DNA of 64,000 nt from Chelativorans sp. YIM 93263 (GTDB lineage Bacteria > Pseudomonadota > Alphaproteobacteria > Rhizobiales > Rhizobiaceae). The notes under the pieces were generated by a model. The model saw nothing but the letters and a program-made list of their open reading frames with translations. It did not search any database and was not told the origin of the DNA. The stretch is from assembly GCF_028767125.1 (NCBI RefSeq), contig NZ_JAKCWP010000003.1, forward strand, positions 248,001 to 312,000, read 5' to 3'. How positions within the stretch are numbered: the first letter of the stretch is position 1; each line of letters begins with the position of its first letter. Shown one piece after another: positions 36,267 to 45,107 of this stretch. Both the position numbers and the translations under genes were made by a program.

Positions 36267-36755
36267 TCAGCGGCTCCAGTTCGCAAGATGGCGCACGATG
36301 CGCCCGAGATAGGACAGGGTGAGCAGGCCGAAGCCTACGGGCATGGCTGCATAAAGCCAGCGCGCCGAGATGCGCAGTGAGGAGATCTGCGCGCCCGTGC
36401 GCTGAAACAGCAGGTAGCCGATCCAGGCCAGATAGGCGCTAAGAGCCAGGACAAGGAGGTAGCGAATGGCGATCAGAATATTCTGAAGCGCGCGGCTGGA
36501 GAGACCCGAGATAAGGTCGAGCCCCATGTGGCTTTCATCGCGATCGGCGATGATGAGCCCGACGAAAACGATCCAGGCAAAGAGTACGGTCGACAAGTCG
36601 AAGGAAAACAGCATGGGCGTGTTTAGGACATAGCGCATGATGACCGCGGCGAAGACGACGCCGACAAGGATCACCAGGCAAGCGACCGCCAGAACAATCA
36701 GCAGCCGGTCCAATCCGCGCAACGCAATGTCAAAGAACCGCGTAAACGCCGTCAC
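36267..36755 (-). CDS. dctQ: TRAP transporter small permease (DctQ family)
   Basis: 162 residues with four hydrophobic segments (about 17-38, 53-70, 88-112 and 130-150). The family motif region ADRDESHMGLDLISG near residue 70 is present. It partners DctM. A 51-base gap separates it from the dctP gene upstream. Confidence 0.88.
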   Translation of the reverse strand: MTAFTRFFDIALRGLDRLLIVLAVACLVILVGVVFAAVIMRYVLNTPMLFSFDLSTVLFAWIVFVGLIIADRDESHMGLDLISGLSSRALQNILIAIRYLLVLALSAYLAWIGYLLFQRTGAQISSLRISARWLYAAMPVGFGLLTLSYLGRIVRHLANWSR

Positions 36756-36806
36756 CCATTTCTCTCCTTAGGGCCGGCCCGGAAGTTGCCGGGCCAGCAG
36801 CGTTCA

Positions 36807-37790
36807 TTATTCGCCGTCGACGACTGCCTTGGCGCGCTCGTAGAGCCCTTCACTCCACTCGGGGAAAGCTTCAGCGATGCCTGCAGCTCGGTCGGCGAAT
36901 GCGGCGCGATCCACATCGGAGATGATGACCATGCCTTCGGCGGCAAGCTGTTCGATGCCCCGCTCGTAGCTGGCGATGGAAGCTTCGGACATGCGGTCGC
37001 AGGCTGCACTGGCCTCTTCCTGGAAAATAGCCTGGTTCCCCTCAGAGAGGTTGTTGAACCAAGACGCGCTGACGGTGATCGGGACGATGTCCATCATGTG
37101 GTTGGTCTGGATCAGGAACTTGGCATTCTCGTAGTGCTTCTGATCGATAATCGCGGAGGGCGGTGCTTCGGCGGCGTCGATCACACCCTGCGCCAGCGCG
37201 CTGTACACGTCGGGCCAGGGCATCGGCGTAGCGGCACCACCGAACACTACGCGGACCATCTCGGTGTAGATCGTGACCGGCTGCACGCGGATGCTGAGGC
37301 CCTCGGAGTCGGCGGGCGAACGGACCTCCACGTCACGCGTGTAGAGGTCGCGCACACCGAAATGCGCGTAGCACATTACCTTGATGTTGTTCTCGGCGAC
37401 CTTGGCTTCGAGTTCTTTGATCAGGTCGCTGCCGAGCAGGCGCTTGGCTCCTTCGAAGTCCGAATACATGAAGGGGTACAGCACGATGGAATAATCGGGG
37501 GCGTAGTCGGCAAGCATGCCAATACCCACCTGCCCCATCAGATCGGCTCCGAACGACATCTGTTCGGTAACCGCGCCATTCTCACCGAGTTGGCCGCTGG
37601 GGAACAGCTCGATTGTCACGTCGCCATCTGTGCGCTCGACGACGGCTTCGGCCATTTCCTGCGCCGCTACGTGCACGAAGTGCTCCGGCGAATTCATGTG
37701 CGCGAACCGGACGACGGATTGAGCCTGGGCCGGAGCTGCCATGAACGCAGCAGAGATTGCAACCGCCGAAGCGGTGAACAGCAGTTTCAT
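36807..37790 (-). CDS. dctP: TRAP transporter periplasmic binding protein (DctP family)
   Basis: 327 residues. A signal peptide (residues 1-23, ending AAPAQA) precedes VVRFAHMNSPEHFVHVAAQEMAE; the ligand-carboxylate-binding Arg of the family is probably in LSIRVQPVTIY, and PWPDVYSALAQGVIDAAEAP is the conserved dimer/ligand segment. It binds a carboxylate in the periplasm; the exact substrate is not readable. First gene of dctP-Q-M-iclR; an inverted repeat lies 50 bases upstream. Confidence 0.9.
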   Translation of the reverse strand: MKLLFTASAVAISAAFMAAPAQAQSVVRFAHMNSPEHFVHVAAQEMAEAVVERTDGDVTIELFPSGQLGENGAVTEQMSFGADLMGQVGIGMLADYAPDYSIVLYPFMYSDFEGAKRLLGSDLIKELEAKVAENNIKVMCYAHFGVRDLYTRDVEVRSPADSEGLSIRVQPVTIYTEMVRVVFGGAATPMPWPDVYSALAQGVIDAAEAPPSAIIDQKHYENAKFLIQTNHMMDIVPITVSASWFNNLSEGNQAIFQEEASAACDRMSEASIASYERGIEQLAAEGMVIISDVDRAAFADRAAGIAEAFPEWSEGLYERAKAVVDGE

Positions 37791-37839
37791 AGAAATCTCT
37801 CCCTTCGCTGCAAACCTCGTCCCGCAGCGATGATTTTTG

Positions 37840-37863
37840 TATATGATAATTGTTTTTCATATA
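37840..37863. promoter_or_regulatory. inverted repeat upstream of the TRAP operon
   Basis: TATATGA-N10-TCATATA, perfect arms, in an AT-rich stretch about 50 bases before the dctP start and 45 bases before the broken dehydrogenase start on the other strand. A likely operator shared by the divergent pair, possibly for the IclR protein. Confidence 0.5.
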
Positions 37864-37907
37864 GCGACGCACCAGCAGTGTCAATAAACGGTGCGCTAGG
37901 AGGAGAA

Positions 37908-37953
37908 ATGACCAATCTGCAGGGGAAATGTGCTCATCACCGCTGTGGCGGGT
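37908..37953 (+). pseudogene. truncated start of a short-chain dehydrogenase/reductase gene
   Basis: A strong AGGAGGAG precedes ATG 37908. The first frame reads MTNLQGK, then the next frame reads VLITAVAGG, together resembling the MTxLxGKVALITGAGGG start of short-chain dehydrogenases with a one-base shift. Sequence after about 37953 no longer resembles the family, so only the beginning survives. A dehydrogenase divergent from a TRAP operon is a common layout. The stretch to 38121 holds no other gene; the catalase promoter must lie there. Confidence 0.45.
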
Positions 37954-38121
37954 GGTAAAAACGAGCTCCGGCGCCACACACGGAGCGGCCTGTTCGGCGT
38001 TCATTCTGCGTGCCTGCCACTTGCGGATGCGAACACCAGCGCTAGTTAGCAGTTTTATCCTGCGACAGGTCAATACACGCCGACGTCCAGCCGCCCTGGG
38101 CCTGGAATTGAGGAGTCAGAG

Positions 38122-39840
38122 ATGACCAAGAAAGAGAAAACACCGAAGCAAGGCGCACCGGAACGGACTCTCACCAACAGGCAGGGACATCCGATTACGA
38201 ACAATCAGTCCCAGCGCACGGTTGGCAGCCGAGGACCGGCGACGCTGGAGAACTACCCGTTCCTCGAGAAGATAACGCACTTCGACCGCGAGCGCATACC
38301 CGAACGGGTGGTGCATGCGCGGGGGTTCGTCTGCTACGGGGAATTCGAGGCCACAGGTAAAATTGGTGATGAGCCTGCCTCCAAATACACCCGCGCAAGG
38401 CTCTTCCAGGAACCAGGTAAGAAGACGCCGCTCGCCATCCGCTTCTCAACAGTCATAGGGGGGCGCGACTCCTCGGAAGTCGCGCGCGACCCGCGCGGGT
38501 TTGCGGTGAAGTTCTATACGGAAGACGGCAACTGGGACCTGGTGGGCAACAATCTCGCGGTCTTCTTCATCCGCGATGCAATCAAGTTTCCCGATGTGAT
38601 CCACTCGTTGAAACCGGATCCCGTGACGTTCCGCCAGGAGCCGAACCGGATATTCGACTTCATGTCGCAGACTCCAGAGTCGATGCACATGCTGACGCAC
38701 CTGTTCTCACCGCGCGGCATCCCGGCGAGCTACCGTCACATGGAGGGGTTCGGCGTGAACACCTACAAGATGGTGAACGCGCAGGGCGACACGGTGCTGG
38801 TGAAATACCACTTCCATCCACGCCAGGGCATCGCGAGCCTCACCGCCGAGGAAGCCGGGCGCGTGCAGGGCAAGGATCTCGGCTCTGCCTCGAAAGATCT
38901 TTATGAGGCGATCGAGCGTGGCGACCATCCGCAGTGGGACATGTATGTGCAGATCATGGAGGACCACGACCATCCCGAGCTGGACTGGGACCCGCTCGAC
39001 GACACGAAAATCTGGCCGGAGAAGGACTTTCCCCTGCGCCATATCGGCACCATGACCCTCAATCGAAACGTGGACGACGTCTTCAACGAGAACGAGCAGA
39101 TCGCGATGGGAACCGGTGTGCTGGTCGACGGTCTCGATTTTTCGGACGACAAGATGCTGGTCGGCCGTACCTTTTCCTATTCGGACACTCAGCGGTATCG
39201 GGTCGGCACCAACTACCTCCAGCTGCCGGTCAACCAGGCAAAGAACGCCAATGTCGCAACCAACCTGTCGGGCGGCACGATGTCCTATCGGCGCGAAATC
39301 GCGCATGGGCAAAACCCGCACGTCAACTACGAGCCCTCCATACATGGCGGGCTGGAGGAGGCGGGTCGCGAGCGGCCTAACAATCCGCCAGAAATCAGGG
39401 GTCGTTTAACGCGCAGTGTGATCGAACGGCACAATGACTACGTCCAGGCACGCGGGCGCTATTGCACCATGATGGATTGGGAGCGGGATGATCTCGTTCT
39501 CAACATGGGCACCCTTCTCGGGCAGTGCGAGCGCGACGTTCAAGAGCGGATGATCTGGCACCTGTTCCTTGTCCACGATGAATACGGCAAGCGCGTCGGC
39601 GACATGATTGGCATCACCGCGGATGACGTTCGCCATCTTCCCCCTTTGCCGAAACAGGTGCTTACGGATGAAGAGCAGCGACGGCTCGAGCACCTGGGCA
39701 ACAATGGCGACGAAATCGATAACTTGGTATGGGGCCAGTGGACGAGCTCTGTGAAGAACCTGCAGGTGTCGGCGGATGACGTCATTTCGGGGAAACTGCC
39801 TTCCGCCCAGAGGGGCATGAGCGATCGTGCCGCCGAGTAG
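38122..39840 (+). CDS. monofunctional haem catalase
   Basis: 572 residues, longer than small-subunit catalases (about 480-500) but without the C-terminal flavodoxin-like domain of large ones. The distal-site [15 protein letters not shown] (about residues 62-76) carries the catalytic His; the proximal haem ligand Tyr lies in [14 protein letters not shown] (about 349-362). It destroys hydrogen peroxide in the cytosol. It stands alone on the plus strand with a leaderless-looking region upstream and no regulator nearby. Confidence 0.92.
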   Translation: MTKKEKTPKQGAPERTLTNRQGHPITNNQSQRTVGSRGPATLENYPFLEKITHFDRERIPERVVHARGFVCYGEFEATGKIGDEPASKYTRARLFQEPGKKTPLAIRFSTVIGGRDSSEVARDPRGFAVKFYTEDGNWDLVGNNLAVFFIRDAIKFPDVIHSLKPDPVTFRQEPNRIFDFMSQTPESMHMLTHLFSPRGIPASYRHMEGFGVNTYKMVNAQGDTVLVKYHFHPRQGIASLTAEEAGRVQGKDLGSASKDLYEAIERGDHPQWDMYVQIMEDHDHPELDWDPLDDTKIWPEKDFPLRHIGTMTLNRNVDDVFNENEQIAMGTGVLVDGLDFSDDKMLVGRTFSYSDTQRYRVGTNYLQLPVNQAKNANVATNLSGGTMSYRREIAHGQNPHVNYEPSIHGGLEEAGRERPNNPPEIRGRLTRSVIERHNDYVQARGRYCTMMDWERDDLVLNMGTLLGQCERDVQERMIWHLFLVHDEYGKRVGDMIGITADDVRHLPPLPKQVLTDEEQRRLEHLGNNGDEIDNLVWGQWTSSVKNLQVSADDVISGKLPSAQRGMSDRAAE

Positions 39841-40021
39841 CCGTTGTTGGCGACACTCCTGGCCGGGCACGTTCCGACCAGGGCACTGACCTGTCCTTCA
39901 AACCGGGATTAACCCACATCCATGACGATGTGGTCACACTCCCCCGGTCGGTTCCAGTTGTGCAGAAGGTCGACGGCAGAAAAACAGCAGGGGCGAACTA
40001 AGTATCGCCGTGCGGCTCTTT

Positions 40022-40843
40022 CTAGTCGTCGGCATCGGGAATTTTCAACTGGTAGCCGCAAGCCTTGCAATGAATTGCATCGGGATCATGGCGCTGCAGT
40101 CCGCATTGCGGGCACGGATAGCGGACCTTGTAGGGTCGAAAGAGCGCCTGAGCCAGACGGATGAAAAGCGAGATGCCGGCGATCATGACGACGACCGAGG
40201 TTAGCTTACCCCACATGCCCGGCAGGAGGATGTCACCATAACCGGTCGTCGTCATGCTCGTGACGGTGTAGTAAAGTGCGTCGACATAGCCGGTGATGCC
40301 TGAGCCTTCCCTGAAGAAGAACGTGTAAATGAAGCCGGTCACCACAAAGAGGAAGGTGATCAAGTTGAGAGCCGATTGGATGACCTCGCGCCACGGGCCG
40401 TAGCCACGCCGAACAAGCGGGCGCCATAGAAAACCGCTGCGCGAAAGCGACCATAGCCGCAGGACACGCAAGAACCCGAGATTGGCCAGCCAAAGCGGAG
40501 CGAGCAGCGTGGCCAGAATGAAAATATCGACGATAGTTGTGGACCGCCGCAGCCAGCGCAAAACGTCGTTGGCTGCAAGAGCACGAGCCAATATGTCCGC
40601 GGTGAGTATCGCCGCGATGGAATAGTCGATCCAGAGGAAGGATGGCCGCTCGCGCAGCACCGGGCTGGCAACGAAAAATGCGATAATCAGAAGATCGACG
40701 ACCATTATGGCGAGTTGGAACCGCAACGCGCCTTTTGAATCACTATGATAGAGCACGCGCAAACGCCCTCGCAGGCGGTCCAGCGCATTCGCCTCCCGTT
40801 TACTGCCAGCAGTGTCTGAGGAAGAATGCATCGCAGTCTTCAA
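40022..40843 (-). CDS. voltage-gated-type potassium channel with C-terminal zinc ribbon
   Basis: 273 residues. Several hydrophobic segments precede the pore helix and the K+ selectivity filter TTTGYGD (about residues 202-208), followed by the last membrane helix. The fourth segment (FLRVLRLWSLSRSGFLWRPLVRR) has regularly spaced Arg, like a voltage sensor. The C-terminus has two CxxC pairs (CPQCG and CKACGY, about 242-262), a zinc-ribbon. That tail is not the usual RCK ligand domain. Probably one subunit of a tetrameric channel. Confidence 0.87.
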   Translation of the reverse strand: MKTAMHSSSDTAGSKREANALDRLRGRLRVLYHSDSKGALRFQLAIMVVDLLIIAFFVASPVLRERPSFLWIDYSIAAILTADILARALAANDVLRWLRRSTTIVDIFILATLLAPLWLANLGFLRVLRLWSLSRSGFLWRPLVRRGYGPWREVIQSALNLITFLFVVTGFIYTFFFREGSGITGYVDALYYTVTSMTTTGYGDILLPGMWGKLTSVVVMIAGISLFIRLAQALFRPYKVRYPCPQCGLQRHDPDAIHCKACGYQLKIPDADD

Positions 40844-41073
40844 TGCACCGTAGCGAGAGGAGTTCCGAATAATCGGCGTTGCCGTGCGCGCGGGCTGTCG
40901 GTCCGCTTTGCAACAATTGCAGGATCAGTCGTCCGAGCAGGTCCGGCAGGGACCGATTTGTGGGGACCCTCTTTCGGGTCGGGGCCCTACAGATTTCGTT
41001 CAGTTTCCAGAAGCGCATCTCCTTGAACATTTCAACGCGAAGGTTTTAAGCTCGCTCCAGGGCGTGTGAAGGC

Positions 41074-41538
41074 TCACTCTCCGCGACGGGCCGCCAGCAG
41101 GTTTATCTTACTGTATTGAGGATCTCCCGTTACTTCTTGGCCGATCCAATCTGGCCGGCCAAACTCCTGGCTTTCGAACTGGAGCTCGACCTCGGCGATT
41201 ACCACTCCCGCGAGTACGCCTCCGTATACATCCACTGACCAGGTGAACCCCTCGTGCGGAACGAGGTACCGAACCTTCTCGACCACTCGCCCCTCACACA
41301 CGGTCCGTAGCAAGCCCTCGGCTTCGTGCAACGGCAAGTCGTAGGTAAACTCGCTGCGAGCTAATCCTTGCCGACGCCCCTTTATGGTAAGCGATCCAGA
41401 ACCATTGCAGATCCGCACTCGAACTTTGCGGCCCGCGTCATCTGCGATCAAACCGTCGCGCAGATGGAGTTCCTCCTGCACTGATGATCGCCAGCCCTCA
41501 TGCGCGATCAAGAATTTGCGTTCAATTTCGAGATGCAA
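41074..41538 (-). CDS. CYTH-domain protein (triphosphate tunnel metalloenzyme)
   Basis: 154 residues. The signature EIERKFL is at residues 4-10, followed by alternating charged strands (KVRVRICNGSGSLTIKGRR, WSVDVYGG, AEVELQF) that line the tunnel in this family. Such proteins hydrolyse inorganic tripolyphosphate or nucleoside triphosphates with Mg2+ or Mn2+. It stands alone, divergent from the small RNA. Confidence 0.88.
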   Translation of the reverse strand: MHLEIERKFLIAHEGWRSSVQEELHLRDGLIADDAGRKVRVRICNGSGSLTIKGRRQGLARSEFTYDLPLHEAEGLLRTVCEGRVVEKVRYLVPHEGFTWSVDVYGGVLAGVVIAEVELQFESQEFGRPDWIGQEVTGDPQYSKINLLAARRGE

Positions 41539-41681
41539 CCGTCGCCTCCAATAATATGCCAGTAATGAGGTGTGTCTCGGCTGGCGATTGTCAAACCGCT
41601 TCTCTCAGGGGCAAGACAACAAAGCCGAGGCACGCCTCAGTGCCTGCGACAAAACTGCATAGCAAAAACGCAGTGTATGGG

Positions 41682-41710
41682 CTTGCCGGGTTTTCGGCCC
41701 CGCCATATAT
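41682..41710 (+). promoter_or_regulatory. promoter of the small RNA
   Basis: CTTGCC (41682-41687) and ATATAT (41705-41710) are 17 bases apart, a rhizobial sigma-70-type arrangement. The expected start is near 41717, just before the first hairpin of the RNA. Confidence 0.6.
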
Positions 41711-41716
41711 GTCCGC

Positions 41717-41825
41717 GCGTCGGTCGACTAATCCTCCCGGTTTTAAGACCGACATGATGCGGTGTATCCTCCTCCCACACCGCAGTTAGATTGAGCCCGC
41801 CAGTTCCTCCCCTGGCGGGCTTTTT
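41717..41825 (+). ncRNA. trans-acting small RNA, alpha-r14-like, three anti-Shine-Dalgarno hairpins
   Basis: No reading frame; about 109 bases from a good promoter to an intrinsic terminator. Hairpin 1: GTCGGTC/GACCGAC (41719-41725 with 41747-41753), loop containing CCTCCC. Hairpin 2: GCGGTGT/ACACCGC (41759-41765 with 41777-41783), loop ATCCTCCTCCC. Hairpin 3: the terminator stem, loop TTCCTCCC. Three exposed anti-Shine-Dalgarno loops are the hallmark of the alpha-r14 family of rhizobial sRNAs, thought to bind ribosome-binding sites of mRNAs. Exact ends are inferred. Confidence 0.75.
41794..41825 (+). terminator. intrinsic terminator of the small RNA
   Basis: 10-bp perfect stem AGCCCGCCAG / CTGGCGGGCT (41794-41803 with 41812-41821), 8-base loop, then TTTTT. 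No protein gene on this strand ends here, which independently argues for an RNA gene upstream. Confidence 0.9.
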
Positions 41826-41952
41826 CGTGCGGGTTTTTCGCTCTGCCTCATCGTCTGCCAAAAATTTTCACTTTCTGGACGCAACCTTTTCAAGCTGCTG
41901 CCCGATTTGTCGCCCACTACACGGCAAAATCAACAAAGCACGGGTTGGGGTC

Positions 41953-42498
41953 ATGATCCGAAAGAACGCGGGCGCGAAGCTCGCAATGAGCGTTTTCTGC
42001 ATAGTATTTTTTGCCGGCTCGAGTATCGCCCACGCGGTGCCGCGCCCTTCTCCCCGGCCGGAGAACAAGCCCATATACCTGTCCTACAAACAGGAGGTTA
42101 CCTGTCTGGCCGAGGCGGTCTATTTTGAAGCGCGCGGCGAACCGGTCGAGGGGCAAAAAGCCGTGGCTCGCGTGGTGCTTAACAGGGTCGACAGCGCCTT
42201 CTATCCGGACACGATCTGTGATGTGGTCTATCAGAACGACCACATGAAGAATGCCTGCCAGTTTTCATTTGCCTGTGACGACATCCCGAAGAGGGTCAAG
42301 GAGTTTGACGCGTTCAAGAAGGCTCAGATCATCGCAACGAAGATTTTCGAATGCGATCAGGCCTGTCGCGAGCGGGAGCACCCGGTCGGGCGTTCGACCC
42401 ACTATCATGCCGATTTTGTTCATCCCCGGTGGGCAAACAAGCTGGAGCGCACTGGCAAGGTCGGCCGGCACATCTTCTATTATACCGCTTCCATGTAA
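41953..42498 (+). CDS. SleB/CwlJ-type cell wall hydrolase
   Basis: 181 residues from ATG 41953. A signal peptide (residues 1-27, cleavage after SIAHA) is followed by CLAEAVYFEARGEPVEGQKAVARVVLNRV, the catalytic-Glu region of the hydrolase_2 family, and by the C-terminal THYHADFVHPRWA. It cleaves peptidoglycan in the periplasm, probably as lytic transglycosylase or amidase. Alphaproteobacteria do not sporulate, so the role is wall remodelling. Confidence 0.87.
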   Translation: MIRKNAGAKLAMSVFCIVFFAGSSIAHAVPRPSPRPENKPIYLSYKQEVTCLAEAVYFEARGEPVEGQKAVARVVLNRVDSAFYPDTICDVVYQNDHMKNACQFSFACDDIPKRVKEFDAFKKAQIIATKIFECDQACREREHPVGRSTHYHADFVHPRWANKLERTGKVGRHIFYYTASM

Positions 42499-42651
42499 CG
42501 GTTCGTCGCGGGGAACCCGCCGAGGGCGGAATGGTCGGCCGGCGGGGATACCCCTTAAACAGACGATTACCGGCCGCGTTGCCAGATCGTCAACTTTGAA
42601 CATTCTGGCATTCACTGCTATGGCAACCTCGACATTTTTCATGAGGTTGCC

Positions 42652-43764
42652 ATGCGGAAGCGCCCTTCCCTCACGCCACTTATCGAAAGCCTGCCGGCGA
42701 CGGTTCCCTTCGTCGGGCCGGAAACGCAGGAGCGAAATCGCGGTCGGCCCTTTCGCGCGCGGCTCGGTGCCAATGAGAACGGTTTCGGTCCTTCCCCTGC
42801 GGTCATAGAGGCCATGCGTGCGGCAGCACCCGAGATGTGGAAGTATGGTGACGCGGAGAATTACGATCTCAAACAGACGCTTTCGGTGCATCATGGCGTG
42901 GCGCCGGAAAACATCGTAATCGGTGAAGGCATCGACGGCCTGCTTGGTCTCGTCGTGCGCCAATACGTGCCCGAGGGCGCGCCGGTCGTCACCTCGCTCG
43001 GGGCCTATCCCACCTTCAACTATCATGTTTCGGGCTTCGGCGGACGGCTGGTCACCGTGCCCTATGAGGACGACCGGGAAAGCCTCGAAGGTCTTCTTGA
43101 TGCGGTGAAGCGCGAGGCCGCACCCCTCGTCTACCTCTCCAATCCCGACAATCCCATGGGGACGTGGTGGGAGGCAAATGACATCCAGGGCTTCACCGAC
43201 GCGCTGCCCGAGACCACCATGCTGGTGCTGGACGAGGCTTATGGCGAAACCGCTCCGGCCTCGGCCCTTCCGCCGCTGGACCGTTCGCGGCCGAATGTCT
43301 TGCGCATGCGCACGTTCTCGAAAGTCTACGGCCTTGCGGGCCTGCGCTGCGGCTACTGTATCGGCGAACGGGAAGCAATCCGCGCCTTCGACAAGATCCG
43401 CAACCATTTCGGCATGACCCGCATGACCCAGGCTGCCGCGCTTGCCGCGCTGAAGGACCAGGCGCATTTGGAGTGGGTCGTCGGGTCCGTCGATGCCTCC
43501 CGCCGCCGCCTCGCCGCCATTGCCGGGGCGCAAGGCCTATCCGCCCTGCCCTCGGCCACCAATTTCGTCACGATCGACTGCGGCCAGGATGGAGAATACG
43601 CGATGAACGTGCTCAAGGCGCTCGGCGAGCGCGACGTCTTCGTGCGCAAGCCGATAGCCCCCGGTCTTGACCGCTGTATCCGGGTCAGCGTCGCCCCGGA
43701 CGACGAAATCGACGTTTTCGAGGCCGAGTTGGCGCCGGCGCTGGAGGCGGCGCGGGGGCGCTGA
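42652..43764 (+). CDS. PLP-dependent aminotransferase, HisC-like
   Basis: 370 residues, fold-type I. LGANENGFGPSP (about residues 38-49), NPDNPMGTWW, VLDEAYGE and the cofactor Lys in RTFSKVYGLAGLRCGY (about 221-236) are visible. Relatives include histidinol-phosphate aminotransferase and general alpha-amino acid transaminases. No histidine genes are nearby, so a broad or other specificity is likely. The gene ends 16 bases before a cyclotransferase-like gene and may be co-transcribed with it. Confidence 0.85.
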   Translation: MRKRPSLTPLIESLPATVPFVGPETQERNRGRPFRARLGANENGFGPSPAVIEAMRAAAPEMWKYGDAENYDLKQTLSVHHGVAPENIVIGEGIDGLLGLVVRQYVPEGAPVVTSLGAYPTFNYHVSGFGGRLVTVPYEDDRESLEGLLDAVKREAAPLVYLSNPDNPMGTWWEANDIQGFTDALPETTMLVLDEAYGETAPASALPPLDRSRPNVLRMRTFSKVYGLAGLRCGYCIGEREAIRAFDKIRNHFGMTRMTQAAALAALKDQAHLEWVVGSVDASRRRLAAIAGAQGLSALPSATNFVTIDCGQDGEYAMNVLKALGERDVFVRKPIAPGLDRCIRVSVAPDDEIDVFEAELAPALEAARGR

Positions 43765-43780
43765 TTATGGAGACCCGGTC

Positions 43781-44236
43781 ATGGCCGTAATTCAGTATTT
43801 CGCCTACGGGTCGAACATGTCCACCGAGCGCTTGCGGGGGCGGTGTGTGTCGGCAAGGCCACTGGAGGTCGCCTGCGCGGAGGGGTGGTCGTTCAGCTTC
43901 AGCAAAATCGGCAGGGACGGATCGGGCAAGGCCACAATTGCCGCAGCACCCGATTCGCGAGTGTTTGGTGTCGTCTACGAACTGGACGAGAATGAGCTCC
44001 CGAATCTGGATCTCGTCGAAGGCGCGGGACAGGAATACAGCCGCGAGGATCGCTTTTCCGTGTTCATCGGCGGCGCACCGCGTGAGGTGGTCACCTATAT
44101 CGCTCTTCCCTCGCGAATCAACACCAGCCTGAAACCCTCCGAGTGGTATCTGGACTTCGTCATCACCGGAGCCCGGCAGCACCGCCTGCCTCCGCACTAT
44201 ATCGATTTGATCGAGGCGGCAGCCAATCCGGCATGA
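43781..44236 (+). CDS. gamma-glutamylcyclotransferase-like protein
   Basis: 151 residues. The family start YFAYGSNM lies at residues 6-13 and the catalytic acid is probably the Glu in VEGAGQEYSRE (about residues 79-89). Such proteins release 5-oxoproline from gamma-glutamyl compounds. It follows the aminotransferase by 16 bases; both could act on gamma-glutamyl or amino-acid intermediates (inference). Confidence 0.82.
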   Translation: MAVIQYFAYGSNMSTERLRGRCVSARPLEVACAEGWSFSFSKIGRDGSGKATIAAAPDSRVFGVVYELDENELPNLDLVEGAGQEYSREDRFSVFIGGAPREVVTYIALPSRINTSLKPSEWYLDFVITGARQHRLPPHYIDLIEAAANPA

Positions 44237-44311
44237 TATACCCGGAGGCAGAGGATTGGGCTGCAAGCCGCCTGCCATGAAGGCCATCGGTTCGGAGAAA
44301 CCGTTCCCCGC

Positions 44312-44856
44312 TCAGTGCTGCGAATTGGCATAAAGCTTGTGGATCGTGTTCCAGTTTCGAGCGGTGCCCGGCTGGCCCAACTGCTTTTCAAGCACAGCCC
44401 CTGTCAGCTTTGACCGGCTGATACCATCGACATAATCAATGTAAACTTCCCGGCCGAGGACCTTGATCTTCTCAGGCCCTTGATATTGCTCCAGCGCGCC
44501 GGCCGCACGCGCATCCGCGTCGCGTTCCAGGAACAGAACCAGCATCTGGCTGGCTCGTTGAGCTGCGGCCTCGGGAAAAGGATTCCTTTTCAAGACCTCT
44601 CCCAGTTCGGCCGGCCGCCGCAAGAAGACATTGTTCGTCAGGCCATGGGATAGAATGATATCAGCGATCTTGTCCCTGATCTCTTCGGTGTGCGCGGGGG
44701 CAGAGAAGATGACGTTGCCCGTGGCAAGGACCGTTCTGCGTTCTCAAAACCGGCATCGCTGCACGCCTCACGAAGTTGTGCCATGGACATGAGCTTATGG
44801 GTCCCCGCCCCGATAGCTCTCAGCAAAGCGATCCACGTTGTTGGCTGAACGGTCAT
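44312..44856 (-). pseudogene. DUF1697-family gene with a single-base frameshift
   Basis: The 5' part (ATG 44856, TTWIALLRAIGAG, KLMSMAQLREACSDAGFENA) and the 3' part (VLATGNVIFS through FLRRPAELGEVLKRNPF to RNWNTIHKLY) together give a complete DUF1697 protein of about 181 residues, but in two frames. The break is near 44735-44738, where one T (plus strand) appears to be missing; restoring it gives GFENARTVLATGNV, the family consensus. Either a recent mutation or a sequencing error. Function of the family is unknown. Confidence 0.82.
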
Positions 44857-45030
44857 CGACGCTTGAGCATTTCCGTTGCTGAAGGTGAAAGGTTTTCGAC
44901 CTTACCTTGCCGCTCGACTTCCCGGCAAGTGCAACGCATGGCTTTGGCGAGTGGTCCGCGCTTTCGTCACGATATCCGCGCGCCTGAACCGGCCATGCAG
45001 GCAGGCTCCTCAGCCTCACGGGCACCGGGC

Positions 45031-45062
45031 AACCGTCACCCCGGCCTTGCGGAGTGACGGTT
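45031..45062. terminator. hairpin between the DUF1697 and GST genes
   Basis: 9-bp perfect stem AACCGTCAC / GTGACGGTT with a 14-base loop, 46 bases past the GST stop. The run of T is short, so it is at best a weak terminator for the minus-strand GST gene. Confidence 0.4.
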
Positions 45063-45107
45063 TCGCCATTGTGGTGTGGCAGCAGCCGAACCGGACGTTG
45101 CGCAAGA

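Noticed and set aside
42265-43533. 422-codon open frame on the minus strand
   Set aside because: Opposite the SleB-type and aminotransferase genes, both with clear family motifs.
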